A stretch of DNA of 64,000 nucleotides from Sphingomonas sp. PP-F2F-G114-C0414 (GTDB taxonomy: Bacteria > Pseudomonadota > Alphaproteobacteria > Sphingomonadales > Sphingomonadaceae): assembly GCF_003688595.1 (NCBI RefSeq), contig NZ_RCWT01000013.1, forward strand, positions 1 through 64,000, written 5' to 3'. Within the stretch, counting starts at the first letter, position 1. Each line of letters starts with the position of its first letter. Position numbers and translations under genes: made by a program. Below the pieces are notes generated by a model. The model saw only the letters and a program-made list of their open reading frames with translations, was not told the DNA's origin and searched no databases. Positions 53,333 to 62,480 of the stretch are shown here, piece after piece.

Positions 53333-53512
53333 TCAGACCTTCTTCTTGCCCTTGTAGTACGCGTAGCCCGCGCCCGCGAGTGCGCCGAAGATCGGGCCGA
53401 TCACCGGCACCGGGATCGCCACGACCGCGCCGAGTGCGCTCCACTTGGCCATGCTCTTGCCGAGGCCGGGGGTCGCCTTGATGTCGTTCTGGACGTCGTC
53501 GAACTTCGACAT
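53333..53512 (-). CDS. Small Gly/Ala-rich membrane protein between glyA and nrdR
   Basis: Encodes 59 residues from ATG 53512 (MSKFDDVQNDIKATPGLGKS). A hydrophobic segment rich in Gly and Ala (ALGAVVAIPVPVIGPIFGAL with AGAGYAYYKG) resembles a glycine-zipper or two short TM helices, ending in a KGKKKV basic tail. It starts 5 bp after the glyA stop and its stop abuts nrdR. Function unknown; the spacing and codon use support a real gene. Confidence 0.8.
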   Translation of the reverse strand: MSKFDDVQNDIKATPGLGKSMAKWSALGAVVAIPVPVIGPIFGALAGAGYAYYKGKKKV

Positions 53513-53517
53513 GCTAC

Positions 53518-54828
53518 TTATCCTTGATAGATCGGGAAGCGCGCGCACAGGGCCCGCACGCGGGTCCGAACGTCCGCCTCGACTTCCGGGTCCCCATGCT
53601 CGCCCTTTTTCGCAAGGCCGTCCAGCACGTCGGCGACCATGTTGCCGATCTCGCGGAACTCCGCCGGGCCGAACCCACGCGTCGTCCCCGCGGGCGAGCC
53701 GACGCGGATGCCGCTGGTCTTGACGGGCGGCAGCGGATCGTTGGGGATGCCGTTCTTGTTGCAGGTGATCCCCGCGCGCTCCAGCGCCTCGTCCGCATCG
53801 CGCCCGGTGATGCCCAGCGGCGTAAGGTCGATCAGCGCGAGATGCGTGTCGGTGCCGCCCGAGACGACATCCGATCCGCGCTCCTTGAGCGTCGCCGCCA
53901 GCACCTTCGCGTTCTCGACGACCGCCGCGATGTAGCTTTTGAAATCAGGCTGCAGCGCCTCGCCGAACGCGACCGCCTTCGCTGCGATCACGTGCATCAG
54001 CGGCCCGCCCTGGAGCCCCGGGAACACCGCCGAGTTGATCTTCTTCGCTACGCCCTCGTCATTGGTCATGATCATGCCACCGCGCGGGCCCCGCAGAGTC
54101 TTGTGCGTGGTGGTCGTCACGACATGTGCATGGCCGAACGGGGTCGGGTGCAGTCCGGCTGCGACGATCCCGGCGAAATGCGCCATGTCGACCATGAAAT
54201 ACGCGCCGACCTTGTCCGCGATCGCGCGGAACTTCGCGAAATCGATGACGCGCGGATAGGCCGAGCCACCCGCGATGATCAGTTTCGGCTGATGCTCGAC
54301 CGCCAGCGCCTCGACCTGGTCATAGTCGATCAAATGCGTGGTCGCATCGACGCCGTACTGGACCGCGTTGAACCACTTGCCCGACATCGCCGGCTTCGCG
54401 CCGTGCGTCAGGTGGCCGCCCGCATCGAGGCTCATGCCGAGGATAGTGTCGCCCGGCTTGACGAGCGCGAGCATCACCGCGCCATTCGCCTGCGCGCCCG
54501 AATGCGGCTGCACGTTGACGAACCCGCAGCCGAAGATCTGCTTGGCACGCTCGATCGCGAGCGTCTCGACAACGTCCGACGGCGCGCAGCCCTGATAATA
54601 GCGCTTGCCCGGATAGCCCTCGGCGTACTTGTTCGTGAACACCGAACCCTGCGCCTCGAGCACCGCCTTCGAGACGATGTTCTCCGACGCGATCAGCTCA
54701 ATCTGCGTCTGCTCGCGCTCGAGTTCGGCAGCCACGCCGGCGAATACGGCAGCGTCTGCATCGGCCAGGCCGCGCGTGAAAAAGCCATCGGGCTGGACAT
54801 CGTGGAGTTCGCGGGGCTGAGTGCTCAT
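53518..54828 (-). CDS. glyA: Serine hydroxymethyltransferase
   Basis: PLP enzyme that interconverts serine and glycine and supplies one-carbon units. The 436-residue protein begins at ATG 54828 ([20 protein letters not shown]), with [20 protein letters not shown], the PLP lysine in [19 protein letters not shown] (about residue 250) and [14 protein letters not shown]. The stop of rpiB overlaps its start (ATGA). Confidence 0.97.
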   Translation of the reverse strand: MSTQPRELHDVQPDGFFTRGLADADAAVFAGVAAELEREQTQIELIASENIVSKAVLEAQGSVFTNKYAEGYPGKRYYQGCAPSDVVETLAIERAKQIFGCGFVNVQPHSGAQANGAVMLALVKPGDTILGMSLDAGGHLTHGAKPAMSGKWFNAVQYGVDATTHLIDYDQVEALAVEHQPKLIIAGGSAYPRVIDFAKFRAIADKVGAYFMVDMAHFAGIVAAGLHPTPFGHAHVVTTTTHKTLRGPRGGMIMTNDEGVAKKINSAVFPGLQGGPLMHVIAAKAVAFGEALQPDFKSYIAAVVENAKVLAATLKERGSDVVSGGTDTHLALIDLTPLGITGRDADEALERAGITCNKNGIPNDPLPPVKTSGIRVGSPAGTTRGFGPAEFREIGNMVADVLDGLAKKGEHGDPEVEADVRTRVRALCARFPIYQG

Positions 54829-55259
54829 GCGGGGACCTTTAACTTGTCGACACGGAGTTGATGACGGCCGCCGGCGAATTCGGCGGACAGGAAAGCTTCG
54901 ACGCACGCCTTCGCCATTTCTTCGCCGATCAGGCGGGCGCCCATCGCGATAGCGTTGGCGTCGTTGTGGATGCGCGCAAGGCTCGCCGACAGCGGTTCGG
55001 ACACGAGCGCGCAGCGGCAGGCTGGATTGCGATTGGCGGCGATCGAGATGCCGATCCCGGAGCCGCACAGCGCGATGCCGCGGTCCGCGCTACCATCGGC
55101 GATCGCGGACGCCAGCTTGAACCCGTAATCGGGATAATCGACGCTGGCGGTGCCCTCGGGCCCGAGATCGAGCACATCATGTCCCGCCTCGCGCAGCCAC
55201 GCGGCGAGCACCGCTTTCAACGAAACGGCAGCATGATCGGACGCGATGGCGATGCGCAC
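54825..55259 (-). CDS. rpiB: Ribose-5-phosphate isomerase B
   Basis: Interconverts ribulose and ribose 5-phosphates. 144 residues from GTG 55259 ([20 protein letters not shown]) with AGGA about 9 nt upstream. The RpiB signature [27 protein letters not shown] and the active-site Cys in [20 protein letters not shown] are present, as is [19 protein letters not shown]. The longest frame extends to 55484 through a palindromic repeat and is not credible. It is directly upstream of glyA, a standard alphaproteobacterial pair. Confidence 0.95.
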   Translation of the reverse strand: MRIAIASDHAAVSLKAVLAAWLREAGHDVLDLGPEGTASVDYPDYGFKLASAIADGSADRGIALCGSGIGISIAANRNPACRCALVSEPLSASLARIHNDANAIAMGARLIGEEMAKACVEAFLSAEFAGGRHQLRVDKLKVPA

Positions 55260-55368
55260 CTGGCGTATTCCTGTGACGGGGGATCGGGTGCCCAGCCCCA
55301 TACCGACCCGAGCGCGGATTTGCCACACCTGTTCGCGGGTCGTGATGACGACGGCATCCCACTTAACT

Positions 55369-55453
55369 CCGTCATCCTGACGAAAGTCAGGACCCAGGGT
55401 TACAAAGCGCCGTTCTGCGTTACTCTGGGTCCTGAATTTCGTCATGATGACGG
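55369..55453. repeat. Palindromic intergenic element, family B (copy B2)
   Basis: Arms CCGTCATCCTGACGAAAGTC then AGGACCCAGGGTTAC, mirrored by TACTCTGGGTCCTGAATTTC then GTCATGATGACGG. One arm has two mismatches in its stem, a sign of decay. It lies in the divergent region between rpiB and a lipoprotein gene. Confidence 0.87.
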
Positions 55454-55495
55454 AGCACAATGCTGACTCGCTCGCCTGCGCCATAGGAGACGTCC

Positions 55496-55918
55496 ATGAA
55501 AGCCCTCACCCTGCTTGCCGCCGCCGCGCTGACCGCCTGCTCCGGCCCCGCCCCCGATACCAGCAGCGACGGCAACATGACCTCCGCCGGATCGGTCGAG
55601 CGCAAGGTCGCTGCCCCAAAGCCCAAAGCGCCCGACTACACCGGCCGCTGGATCGGCGTAGAAGGCATGGTGCTCGACGTCGCCCATGCCGCGGCACCTG
55701 GTCACTACGCGCTCACCATGCAGTGGGACCTCGACAACAAGGGCACGTTCGACGGCACCGCGACCGGCGACACGATATCGTTCGATCGCAAAGGCATCCG
55801 CGAAACTCTGCGCCCGACCAACGGTGACGCGACCGGGCTAAAATATCTGTTCGGCAAAACCGACTGCCTCACCGTGAAGCCCGGCGAAGGCTATTGCCGC
55901 GAGCGACTTAGCCGCTAG
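55496..55918 (+). CDS. Small putative lipoprotein, function unknown
   Basis: A 140-residue protein with a lipoprotein signal peptide (MKALTLLAAAALTACSGPAP, lipobox LTAC). A Ser/Asp/Ala linker then leads to a short beta-rich domain (YTGRWIGVEGMVLDVAHAAA and a C-terminal KTDCLTVKPGEGYCRERLSR with two Cys). RBS AGGAGACG. It immediately precedes the ECF sigma factor (10 bp), so it may be in the same operon or a stress lipoprotein controlled by it. No family recognised. Confidence 0.78.
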   Translation: MKALTLLAAAALTACSGPAPDTSSDGNMTSAGSVERKVAAPKPKAPDYTGRWIGVEGMVLDVAHAAAPGHYALTMQWDLDNKGTFDGTATGDTISFDRKGIRETLRPTNGDATGLKYLFGKTDCLTVKPGEGYCRERLSR

Positions 55919-55928
55919 GTTCCCGTCC

Positions 55929-56498
55929 GTGACTATCGCACATGCCAACGCCGACGCCGCCCGCGCGCACCTCTCCGAAGTGCTGCTGCGAACTGGCCAG
56001 GAGGACCGCGAAGCGTTTCGCGAACTCTATACGCTTACCAGCGCGAAGCTTTTCGGGATCACCCACCGTATCTGTGGCAACGCCCAAGCCGCGGAGGATG
56101 TGCTGCACGAGGTCTATCTCACGATCTGGAAACGCGCCGGTGCCTGGGAACCCGGCCGCGCGAGCCCGATAACCTGGTTGGCGACGATCGCGCGCAACCG
56201 CGCCATCGACTGGCAGCGTGCGCAAGGCGTCCGCCGCACTAGTCCGCTCGACGATGCGCCCGACGTCGCCGATCCCGGCGAGGGTGCAGAGGCAGGGATG
56301 CTGGCGAGCGAATCCTCGCGCGAACTGATCGAGTGCCTCGACGGTCTCGAACCGCAACAGCGCGACGCGATCCGCACCGCGTTCTTCGACGGCATCACCT
56401 ACGCCGAACTCGCGATCAAGCGCGCCGTGCCGCTGGGCACGATGAAGAGCTGGGTCCGCCGCGGCCTCGCCCGCCTGAAGGATTGCCTCGATGGTTGA
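55929..56498 (+). CDS. RNA polymerase sigma factor, ECF-like (sigma-70 family)
   Basis: A 189-residue sigma factor from GTG 55929. Region 2 is visible (DREAFRELYTLTSAKLFGIT with RICGNAQAAEDVLHEVYLTI, then ITWLATIARNRAIDWQRAQG), as is region 4 (LIECLDGLEPQQRDAIRTAF and ELAIKRAVPLGTMKSWVRRG). No region 1 or 3. The next gene encodes its likely anti-sigma factor and overlaps by 8 bp, the usual arrangement of ECF pairs such as SigK/RskA. Target regulon unknown. Confidence 0.92.
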   Translation: MTIAHANADAARAHLSEVLLRTGQEDREAFRELYTLTSAKLFGITHRICGNAQAAEDVLHEVYLTIWKRAGAWEPGRASPITWLATIARNRAIDWQRAQGVRRTSPLDDAPDVADPGEGAEAGMLASESSRELIECLDGLEPQQRDAIRTAFFDGITYAELAIKRAVPLGTMKSWVRRGLARLKDCLDG

Positions 56499-57213
56499 TC
56501 CGACCCCCGATACCGGCGTGCCTGAGGACGTTGCCGCCGCCGAACTCGCACTCGGCCTGCTCGACGGTGAAGAGCGTGGGGCAGCGCTGCGCCGCGTGCT
56601 CGCCGAACCCGGTTTCGCCGCCCAGGTCGAATGGTGGCGGTCGCGCTTGGCAGTCCTGTTCGACCTCTGGCCCGAACGCGCCGCGCCGCCGCATCTCGCC
56701 GCGAGGATCGAAGCCAGTCTCGATGGTACGCCAGCCTCTGCGCAAACGAGCCGCTTCGCTTGGCCGGCGCTCGCCGCCGTCACCAGCGCGATCGCCGCAT
56801 CGCTGTTGCTGTTCGTCATGGTCCGTCCAGAGCCGACCGTGCCCGTCTCGCAACCGATCGCCCCCTCAATACCGGCCGCGCGCCCGACCAGCGTGCTTGT
56901 GGCGATGCTCGGCGATGCGAAGTCGCCGGTTGCAGCAGTGTACGATCCCGCAAACGGCGCGCTCCGCGTCGCCGCAGGTCCCGGCGTTCCGAACGCGCGC
57001 GTCGCGCAACTCTGGGTGATCGGTGGCGACGGCGTGCCGCATTCGCTCGGCCTGCTCTCCGGCCGTCCGACCTCGCTCGCGCCGAAGGGCGTCGACCGCG
57101 GGCGCATAACCCCCGGCGCGACGCTGGCGATATCGGTCGAACCGCTCGGCGGCTCGCCGACCGGCCTGCCGACCGGCCCGGTCGTCGCTACCGGCGTGGT
57201 CGCGCGCGTCTGA
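56491..57213 (+). CDS. Anti-sigma factor (RskA/anti-sigma-K family)
   Basis: A 240-residue membrane protein that should sequester the adjacent sigma factor. N-terminal cytoplasmic segment (about residues 1-85, with ELALGLLDGEERGAALRRVL), a single TM (ALAAVTSAIAASLLLFVMVR), then a periplasmic domain with GVPNARVAQLWVIGGDGVPH and the RskA-like C-terminal GATLAISVEPLGGSPTGLPT. A canonical zinc-binding HxxxCxxC of ZAS domains is absent. Overlaps the sigma gene by 8 bp. Confidence 0.9.
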   Translation: MVDPTPDTGVPEDVAAAELALGLLDGEERGAALRRVLAEPGFAAQVEWWRSRLAVLFDLWPERAAPPHLAARIEASLDGTPASAQTSRFAWPALAAVTSAIAASLLLFVMVRPEPTVPVSQPIAPSIPAARPTSVLVAMLGDAKSPVAAVYDPANGALRVAAGPGVPNARVAQLWVIGGDGVPHSLGLLSGRPTSLAPKGVDRGRITPGATLAISVEPLGGSPTGLPTGPVVATGVVARV

Positions 57214-57677
57214 TGCCCCAGCGACCCGCCGCGACCGGCGGCATCCCGCCGATCGCGCGCCTATTGGGGCTGAGCGGCCTCCTCCCGCAACTCGCGGCGG
57301 TCGCGCTGCTGCTGAGCGGCGATCCGCAAAGCCGATTCTCCGCGCTGGCGATCGCCTACGCTTACGCCGCGATCATCCTGAGCTTCCTCGGCGGTCTCTG
57401 GTGGGGTCTGGCCGCGCGCACCGATTCGCCACCGCGCTGGCTCTGGTTCGCCAGCGTCGCACCCTCGCTGATCGCGCTGGCCACCGCCTGGCCCTGGATG
57501 GTCGGCCTGCGCTGGCCCGGTCCGTCGCTGGTCGTGCTCGGCATCAGCCTGATCGCCGCGCTGCTCGTCGACCGCGCGCTGGTCCGCGCCGGCATCGCGC
57601 CACCCGGCTGGATGGCCTTGCGCATACCCCTGTCGCTAGGCCTTGGCGTCCTGACGTTACTGGCGGCTATACTGTGA
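57213..57677 (+). CDS. DUF3429 family membrane protein
   Basis: A 154-residue protein from ATG 57213 (MPQRPAATGGIPPIARLLGL) with five TM helices. The DUF3429 pattern is visible (YAAIILSFLGGLWWGLAART near residue 55 and PSLIALATAWPWMVGLRW). The function is unknown. The start overlaps the anti-sigma stop by one base (TGATG), so it could belong to the same operon and act with the sigma system or just be cotranscribed. Confidence 0.85.
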   Translation: MPQRPAATGGIPPIARLLGLSGLLPQLAAVALLLSGDPQSRFSALAIAYAYAAIILSFLGGLWWGLAARTDSPPRWLWFASVAPSLIALATAWPWMVGLRWPGPSLVVLGISLIAALLVDRALVRAGIAPPGWMALRIPLSLGLGVLTLLAAIL

Positions 57678-57708
57678 CTCGGGTCCGCGGGAATGCTATA
57701 CTGACGCT

Positions 57709-58281
57709 ATGAGCGTCGCCGAGCACATCACCCAAATGGCTTCCAGGCCCGCGCGTTTCACCACCGCCGAGTTCATGGAGCTCGTCCGTCATCCGCCGAT
57801 TGCCGACTGGCTAGGCAAGGTCGAACTGGTCAACGGGGAGATTATGCGGATGTCACCGGCAAACGTACCGCACTGGAACGCGCAGCGCATCGCCTTCCTG
57901 CGCTTGCAATCCGCCTTCGCCGCGCTCGGCACCGAATGGATCGTCGGGCAGGAGCCGACCGTCCGCTTGGCCGCCGACACGCTACGCGAACCGGATGTGG
58001 CAGTGCTTCGGGATCCCGATCTGCGCGCGACCTTGTTCGACCGCGTTGCGCTGTTTCTCGCTGTCGAGATCGCGGATACGAGCCTCGCGCTCGATCTCGG
58101 CGCCAAGAGAAGCGACTATGCTGAGGCGTTCGTGCCACATTATTGGGTCGTCGATATCAACGCGCGTCGGACGCATGTGATGGCCAAGCCCCGCGCCGGT
58201 GATTACGAGGACAAACGGCTGATCCCGTTCGGCCAGCCTATTGCCATCCCAGAGTTGAACATCGACATTATCGTCGACTGA
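57709..58281 (+). CDS. Uma2 family (DUF820) putative endonuclease
   Basis: A 190-residue member of the Uma2/DUF820 family of PD-(D/E)xK-like proteins. Motifs are AEFMELVRHPPIADWLGKVE with ELVNGEI, TVRLAADTLREPDVAVLRDP (acidic pair) and FLAVEIADTSLALDLGAKRS (E-x-K-type core, with DYAEAFVPHYWVVDI after it). Such proteins are widespread in cyanobacteria and transposon-rich genomes; nuclease activity is predicted only. Convergent with hemA, 3 bp apart. Confidence 0.88.
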   Translation: MSVAEHITQMASRPARFTTAEFMELVRHPPIADWLGKVELVNGEIMRMSPANVPHWNAQRIAFLRLQSAFAALGTEWIVGQEPTVRLAADTLREPDVAVLRDPDLRATLFDRVALFLAVEIADTSLALDLGAKRSDYAEAFVPHYWVVDINARRTHVMAKPRAGDYEDKRLIPFGQPIAIPELNIDIIVD

Positions 58282-58284
58282 GCC

Positions 58285-59559
58285 TCAAGCCGCCTTGCGC
58301 AGGTCCAGCCGGCTCCAGATCTCCACCAGCGCATCGGTCAGTTCGCGCATCATCGCCTCGGTATGCGCAGGGCCCGGCGTGAACCGCAGCCGTTCCGTGC
58401 CGCGCGGCACGGTCGGATAGTTGATCGGCTGCACATACACGCCGTATTCGGCAAGCAGCACGTCGCTGATCTTCTTCGCCTTGACCGGATCGCCGACCAT
58501 CAGCGGCACGATATGCGTATCGCCAATCATCACCGGCAGCCCGGCGTCCTTCAGCATCGCCTTCAGCATCGCGGCCGACGCCTGCTGCCCCTCGCGCTCG
58601 ACGCTGGACGCCTTCAGATGCCGCACGCTAGCCAGGACGCCAGCGACCAGCACCGGCGACAGCGACGTCGTGAAGATGAACCCCGGTGCATACGAACGGA
58701 TCACGTCGACGATCGTGCGATCGGCGGCGATATAGCCCCCCATCACGCCGAACGCCTTGCCAAGCGTCCCCTCGAGGATCGTGATCCGGTGCGCGACCTC
58801 GTCCCGCTCCGAGATGCCGCCGCCGCGCGCGCCATACATCCCGACCGCGTGGACTTCGTCGCAATAGGTCAGCGCGTTGTACCGGTCGGCGAGGTCGCAC
58901 ACCGCCGAGATCGGCGCGATGTCGCCCTCCATCGAATACACGCTCTCGAACGCGATCAGCTTCGGTGCCGCCGAATCTTCGGCCGCGAGAAGCTCTTCAA
59001 GATGCGCGAGATCGTTGTGCCGAAACACGCGCTTTTCGCAGCCCGAGTTGCGGATGCCCGCGATCATCGATGCGTGGTTCAGCTCGTCGGAAAAGATGAT
59101 GCAGCCCGGCAGCACCTTGGCCAACGTCGCCAAGGTCGCCTCGTTCGACACATATCCGCTGGTGAACAGCAAAGCGGCTTCCTTGCCGTGCAGGTCGGCG
59201 AGTTCGCCTTCCAGGTCCACATGGTAATGCGTGTTGCCGCCGATATTGCGCGTGCCGCCCGAGCCCGCGCCGACGTCGTGCAACGCCTCTTCCATCGCCG
59301 CGATCACCTTGGGGTGCTGGCCCATCGCGAGGTAATCGTTCGAGCACCAGACGGTGATCGGCTTCGGCCCGTTATGCCCGGCGAAGCAGCGCGCGTTCGG
59401 AAACGCGCCCTTGTTGCGGAGGATGTCGATGAACACCCGGTAGCGCCCTTCGGCATGCAACCGGTCGATCGCCTGCGTGAACACGCGCGAATAATCAACT
59501 CGCGGACCACTGATGCCGTCCGTTGCCGTTTTGCCGTCGATAATCATGGCCTTGGGCAC
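58285..59559 (-). CDS. hemA: 5-aminolevulinate synthase
   Basis: First step of haem synthesis by the C4 (Shemin) route: glycine plus succinyl-CoA to 5-ALA, a hallmark of Alphaproteobacteria. The 424-residue PLP enzyme starts at GTG 59559 or ATG 59547, with the PLP lysine in [20 protein letters not shown] (about residue 265), [15 protein letters not shown] and [21 protein letters not shown] glycine-rich [20 protein letters not shown] loop is also present. A short upstream frame ends on its start codon (TAGTG). Confidence 0.95.
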   Translation of the reverse strand: MPKAMIIDGKTATDGISGPRVDYSRVFTQAIDRLHAEGRYRVFIDILRNKGAFPNARCFAGHNGPKPITVWCSNDYLAMGQHPKVIAAMEEALHDVGAGSGGTRNIGGNTHYHVDLEGELADLHGKEAALLFTSGYVSNEATLATLAKVLPGCIIFSDELNHASMIAGIRNSGCEKRVFRHNDLAHLEELLAAEDSAAPKLIAFESVYSMEGDIAPISAVCDLADRYNALTYCDEVHAVGMYGARGGGISERDEVAHRITILEGTLGKAFGVMGGYIAADRTIVDVIRSYAPGFIFTTSLSPVLVAGVLASVRHLKASSVEREGQQASAAMLKAMLKDAGLPVMIGDTHIVPLMVGDPVKAKKISDVLLAEYGVYVQPINYPTVPRGTERLRFTPGPAHTEAMMRELTDALVEIWSRLDLRKAA

Positions 59560-59633
59560 TACGCCTCACTTTCACTCAGTTCCAGCGTAATACCGCTCTT
59601 ACGGTGATCGCTTTCCTCATCCTGGCAGCACAT
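59559..59633 (-). CDS. Candidate short leader ORF overlapping hemA start
   Basis: A 24-codon frame from ATG 59633 ([20 protein letters not shown] and ESEA) whose TAG stop shares its last base with the hemA GTG. It is acidic, starts with a Cys-Cys pair and has no clear Shine-Dalgarno. A longer in-frame extension upstream is possible. It could couple hemA translation to an upstream signal or be a chance frame. Evidence is positional only; third-codon-position GC is only moderate (about half). Confidence 0.3.
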   Translation of the reverse strand: MCCQDEESDHRKSGITLELSESEA

Positions 59634-59683
59634 TGCCACGATGCGGCCGCGACGCAAGGTGGCACATTGTCCCAGGTCAGCGC

Positions 59684-60472
59684 TTAAAGCTGCTCGATCC
59701 TGCCAAACCCGTGCGCCGCCAAGGCGGGTCCGAGCGCGCGCTCCTCGTCGCCCAACCGGGTGAAAACGGCAACGCCCTCCCCCGCTCCCGACCAAGATTC
59801 GCCCTGCATGAGATGCACGATCCGCCGCGAGATCCCCGGTCCGCCATCGACGAAGCGCACGCCGGGAGCAGCGACCGCAAGCTCCGCTTCCACCAGTGGA
59901 AAATGCGTGCAGGCATTGACGATCACGTCGATCGCCCCGCCACCAGGTTGTGAAAACAAGCCATCTAGCACCGCTGCATAGCGTTCCGGCGCGACGACTC
60001 GGCCGTGCAATTTCGCCTCGGCCATCTCGACCAGGGCCGCCGAGCCGTAGCGCAGCACCGTGCAATCGCCCGCGAACTTCGCCGCCAGATCATCGACATA
60101 CGCCTGCCGCACCGTCGCCTCGGTCCCCAGCACGCCGATCGTTCGCGTCTTCGAAAGCAGCGCGGCCGGCTTGATCGCCGGCACCGTTCCGACCACCGGC
60201 AGGTCGAGCGCCGCGCGCACCACCGGCAGCGCAATCGTCGAGGCCGTATTGCACGCGATCACGATCAACCGCGGCCGATACCGCTCCGCCAGCCGCCCCA
60301 GCAACACCGGCACCCGCGCCGCGATCTCCGCCTCGCTCTTGGTCCCGTACGGAAAACCGGCCGAGTCGGCGGCATAGACGAACGGCGCATCGGGCAGCGC
60401 CGCGCGCGCCGGACCGACGATCGACAACCCGCCGACACCGGAATCGAAGAACAGGATGGGGCGCGTGTCCAT
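59684..60472 (-). CDS. murI: Glutamate racemase
   Basis: Makes D-glutamate for peptidoglycan. The 262-residue protein carries the two catalytic Cys motifs: LIVIACNTASTIALPVVRAA (about residue 72) and IDVIVNACTHFPLVEAEL (about 185), plus FFDSGVGGLSIVGPARAALP at the start. Start ATG 60472. hemA lies 124 bp downstream on the same strand; that interval contains the candidate leader frame. Confidence 0.96.
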   Translation of the reverse strand: MDTRPILFFDSGVGGLSIVGPARAALPDAPFVYAADSAGFPYGTKSEAEIAARVPVLLGRLAERYRPRLIVIACNTASTIALPVVRAALDLPVVGTVPAIKPAALLSKTRTIGVLGTEATVRQAYVDDLAAKFAGDCTVLRYGSAALVEMAEAKLHGRVVAPERYAAVLDGLFSQPGGGAIDVIVNACTHFPLVEAELAVAAPGVRFVDGGPGISRRIVHLMQGESWSGAGEGVAVFTRLGDEERALGPALAAHGFGRIEQL

Positions 60473-60519
60473 GCGGCGCTCTTAGGACGGAAGGCCCCGC
60501 CGGAACCAGAGCTCCTTCT

Positions 60520-60602
60520 CGTCATCCTGACGAAAGTCAGGACCCAGAGCCACGAAAGACACCGCCTGTAATCCTGGGTCCTGACTTTCGACAGGATGAC
60601 GG
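60520..60602. repeat. Palindromic intergenic element, family B (copy B3)
   Basis: Arms TCGTCATCCTGACGAAAGTC then AGGACCCAGAGC, mirrored by CTGGGTCCTGACTTTCGACA then GGATGACG. Loops GAAA and TTTC. It lies in the divergent region between murI and plsY. The rest of the 212-bp gap shows only the plsY ribosome-binding site. Confidence 0.88.
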
Positions 60603-60684
60603 GAGGCGTGAGATCGATGCCCAGCGACGCCATTTGCCGTCAGCCCCGCGTCGTTTATAAGCCCCTCCAGAACGGGGGACATAG

Positions 60685-61299
60685 TTGCAGACGGAAATTC
60701 TCTGGGTCGCGCCCACGCTATCGCTCGTGCTGAGCTATCTGCTCGGCTCGATCCCGTTCGGCGTCATCCTTACGCGGCTCGGCGGCGCGGGCGATCTGCG
60801 CACGATCGGCTCGGGCAACATCGGCGCGACCAACGTCCTGCGCACCGGTCGAAAGGGCCTCGCCGCCGCCACGCTGCTGCTCGACATGGCCAAGGGCGCA
60901 GTCGCCGTGCTGCTGGTCGCACACCTGTTCCCGGGCAACGCGCTGCTCGCAGCGGCCGGTGCGTTCATCGGCCATTGCTACCCCGTCTGGCTGAAGTTCA
61001 AGGGCGGCAAGGGCGTCGCGACGCTCATGGGCATCGTCGTCGCGCTCCACTGGCCGCTCGGACTGGTGTACGCGGTCGTCTGGCTCGGCCTGCTCGCGGG
61101 TCTGCGGATATCCTCGGTCGCGGGCATGGCCGCCGCGCTCAGCGCGCCGTTTGCCGCGGCGCTGTTCGGCCGGTTCGACCTCGTCCTGCTGCTCCTCGCG
61201 CTAGCGCTGATCGTCCTGTGGAAGCACCGCGAGAACATCGAACGCCTGTTCTCCGGCACCGAGCCGCGCATCGGTTCCAACCGGCAAAAGAGTGGCTGA
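60685..61299 (+). CDS. plsY: Glycerol-3-phosphate acyltransferase PlsY
   Basis: Acylates glycerol-3-phosphate from acyl-phosphate, first step of phospholipid synthesis. The 204-residue protein starts with TTG 60685, preceded by GGGGGAC. Five TM helices; motifs LGSIPFGVILTRLGGAGDLR, GSGNIGATNVLRTGRKGLAA and KFKGGKGVATLMG are the conserved loops. The stop overlaps the dprA GTG by 8 bp. Confidence 0.96.
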   Translation: MQTEILWVAPTLSLVLSYLLGSIPFGVILTRLGGAGDLRTIGSGNIGATNVLRTGRKGLAAATLLLDMAKGAVAVLLVAHLFPGNALLAAAGAFIGHCYPVWLKFKGGKGVATLMGIVVALHWPLGLVYAVVWLGLLAGLRISSVAGMAAALSAPFAAALFGRFDLVLLLLALALIVLWKHRENIERLFSGTEPRIGSNRQKSG

Positions 61300-62383
61300 C
61301 CCGACGGTCTCAAGACTTCGGCTAATCCGCACGACCGGGATCGGACCGGTTACCTATCGCCAGCTCATCGCCCGCTTCGGCAGCGCCGACGCCGCGATCG
61401 AAGCACTCCCCGTGCTCGCCCAGCGTGGCGGCGGACGCGCGCCGAAAATCGCCGACGCAGCGCTAGTCGAACGCGAAATGGCCGCCTCCGCCAGGCTCGG
61501 CGCGCGCTATCTCTTCCTCGACGACCCCGACTATCCCCGCCTGCTCGCCGAGATCGAGACCGCCCCCCCGGCCCTCATATTCCGCGGCGACATCGCGCAC
61601 GCCAGCCGCCCCTGCATCGCCATGGTCGGCGCGCGCAACGCGTCCGCCGCGGCCTGCCGCTTCGCCCGCCAGCTCGCGCTGCAACTCGCCGAGGAAGGCA
61701 CCACGATCGTCTCCGGCCTCGCCCGCGGCATCGACACCGCCGCGCATATCGGCGCGCTGGGCGGCGGTTCCAGCGGTGCCACGATCGGCGTCATCGCCAG
61801 CGGTATCGACATCGCCTACCCACCCGACAACACCGTACTGCAGGAGCGCATCGCCACCGAGGGCCTCCTCCTTGCCGAGCAGCCCCCTGGCACAGAGCCC
61901 AAGGCGCGCAATTTCCCCTCGCGCAACCGCATCATCGCCGGCCTCGCGATCGGCACGGTGGTGGTCGAGGCCGTCCCCAAATCCGGCTCGCTGATCACCG
62001 CGCGCCTCGCCAACGAATCCGGCCGCGAAGTTATGGCCGTCCCCGGCAGCCCGCTCGATCCCCGCGCGCAAGGCTGCAACCTCCTGATCCGCGAAGGCGC
62101 CACGCTCGTTCAATCCGCCGCCGACATCCTCGAACAGATCCGCCCGTTCGACCCGCGCTCGGTCCGCTCCCCGATCGAAACCTACGCCGCCTCGCCCTCA
62201 CAGGATGCCAGCGATACCGACCGCCGCAGGATCACCGACCTGCTAGGCCCGGTCGCGGTCGCGATCGACGAACTCATCCGTCAGTCGCACCTTCCCCCCG
62301 CCGTCGTGCAAATGGTGTTGCTCGAACTCGAGCTAAGCGGCCGCCTCGAACGCCACGCCGGCGGCCGGGTCAGCCTGACCTGA
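61292..62383 (+). CDS. dprA: DNA-processing protein DprA
   Basis: Binds incoming single-stranded DNA and loads RecA in natural transformation. 363 residues from GTG 61292 (ADPTVSRLRLIRTTGIGPVT). An N-terminal helical domain, then the Rossmann-like DprA fold: VGARNASAAACRFARQLALQ, TTIVSGLARGIDTAAHIGAL and FPSRNRIIAGLAIGTVVVEA, with SGREVMAVPGSPLDPRAQGC. The C-terminal winged-helix (residues about 305-363) is intact. plsY-dprA overlap is typical. Confidence 0.95.
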   Translation: MADPTVSRLRLIRTTGIGPVTYRQLIARFGSADAAIEALPVLAQRGGGRAPKIADAALVEREMAASARLGARYLFLDDPDYPRLLAEIETAPPALIFRGDIAHASRPCIAMVGARNASAAACRFARQLALQLAEEGTTIVSGLARGIDTAAHIGALGGGSSGATIGVIASGIDIAYPPDNTVLQERIATEGLLLAEQPPGTEPKARNFPSRNRIIAGLAIGTVVVEAVPKSGSLITARLANESGREVMAVPGSPLDPRAQGCNLLIREGATLVQSAADILEQIRPFDPRSVRSPIETYAASPSQDASDTDRRRITDLLGPVAVAIDELIRQSHLPPAVVQMVLLELELSGRLERHAGGRVSLT

Positions 62384-62480
62384 CGCCGCTCCACCCGGAC
62401 ATTCACGATCGTCGACCGAGCCCCCCAAGGCAAGGGTCGCTTGAGCGCTAATCTCGAAAAGATTGGGGGCGACTTGGGAA

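Noticed and set aside
54825..55484. Long rpiB with a 75-residue N-terminal extension
   Set aside because: The extension is coded by a palindromic element and a non-conserved stretch. GTG 55259 restores the standard RpiB N-terminus and length.
57709..58281. Uma2-type nuclease as part of a toxin-antitoxin or defence locus
   Set aside because: No partner gene, methylase or antitoxin beside it; neighbours are DUF3429 and hemA.
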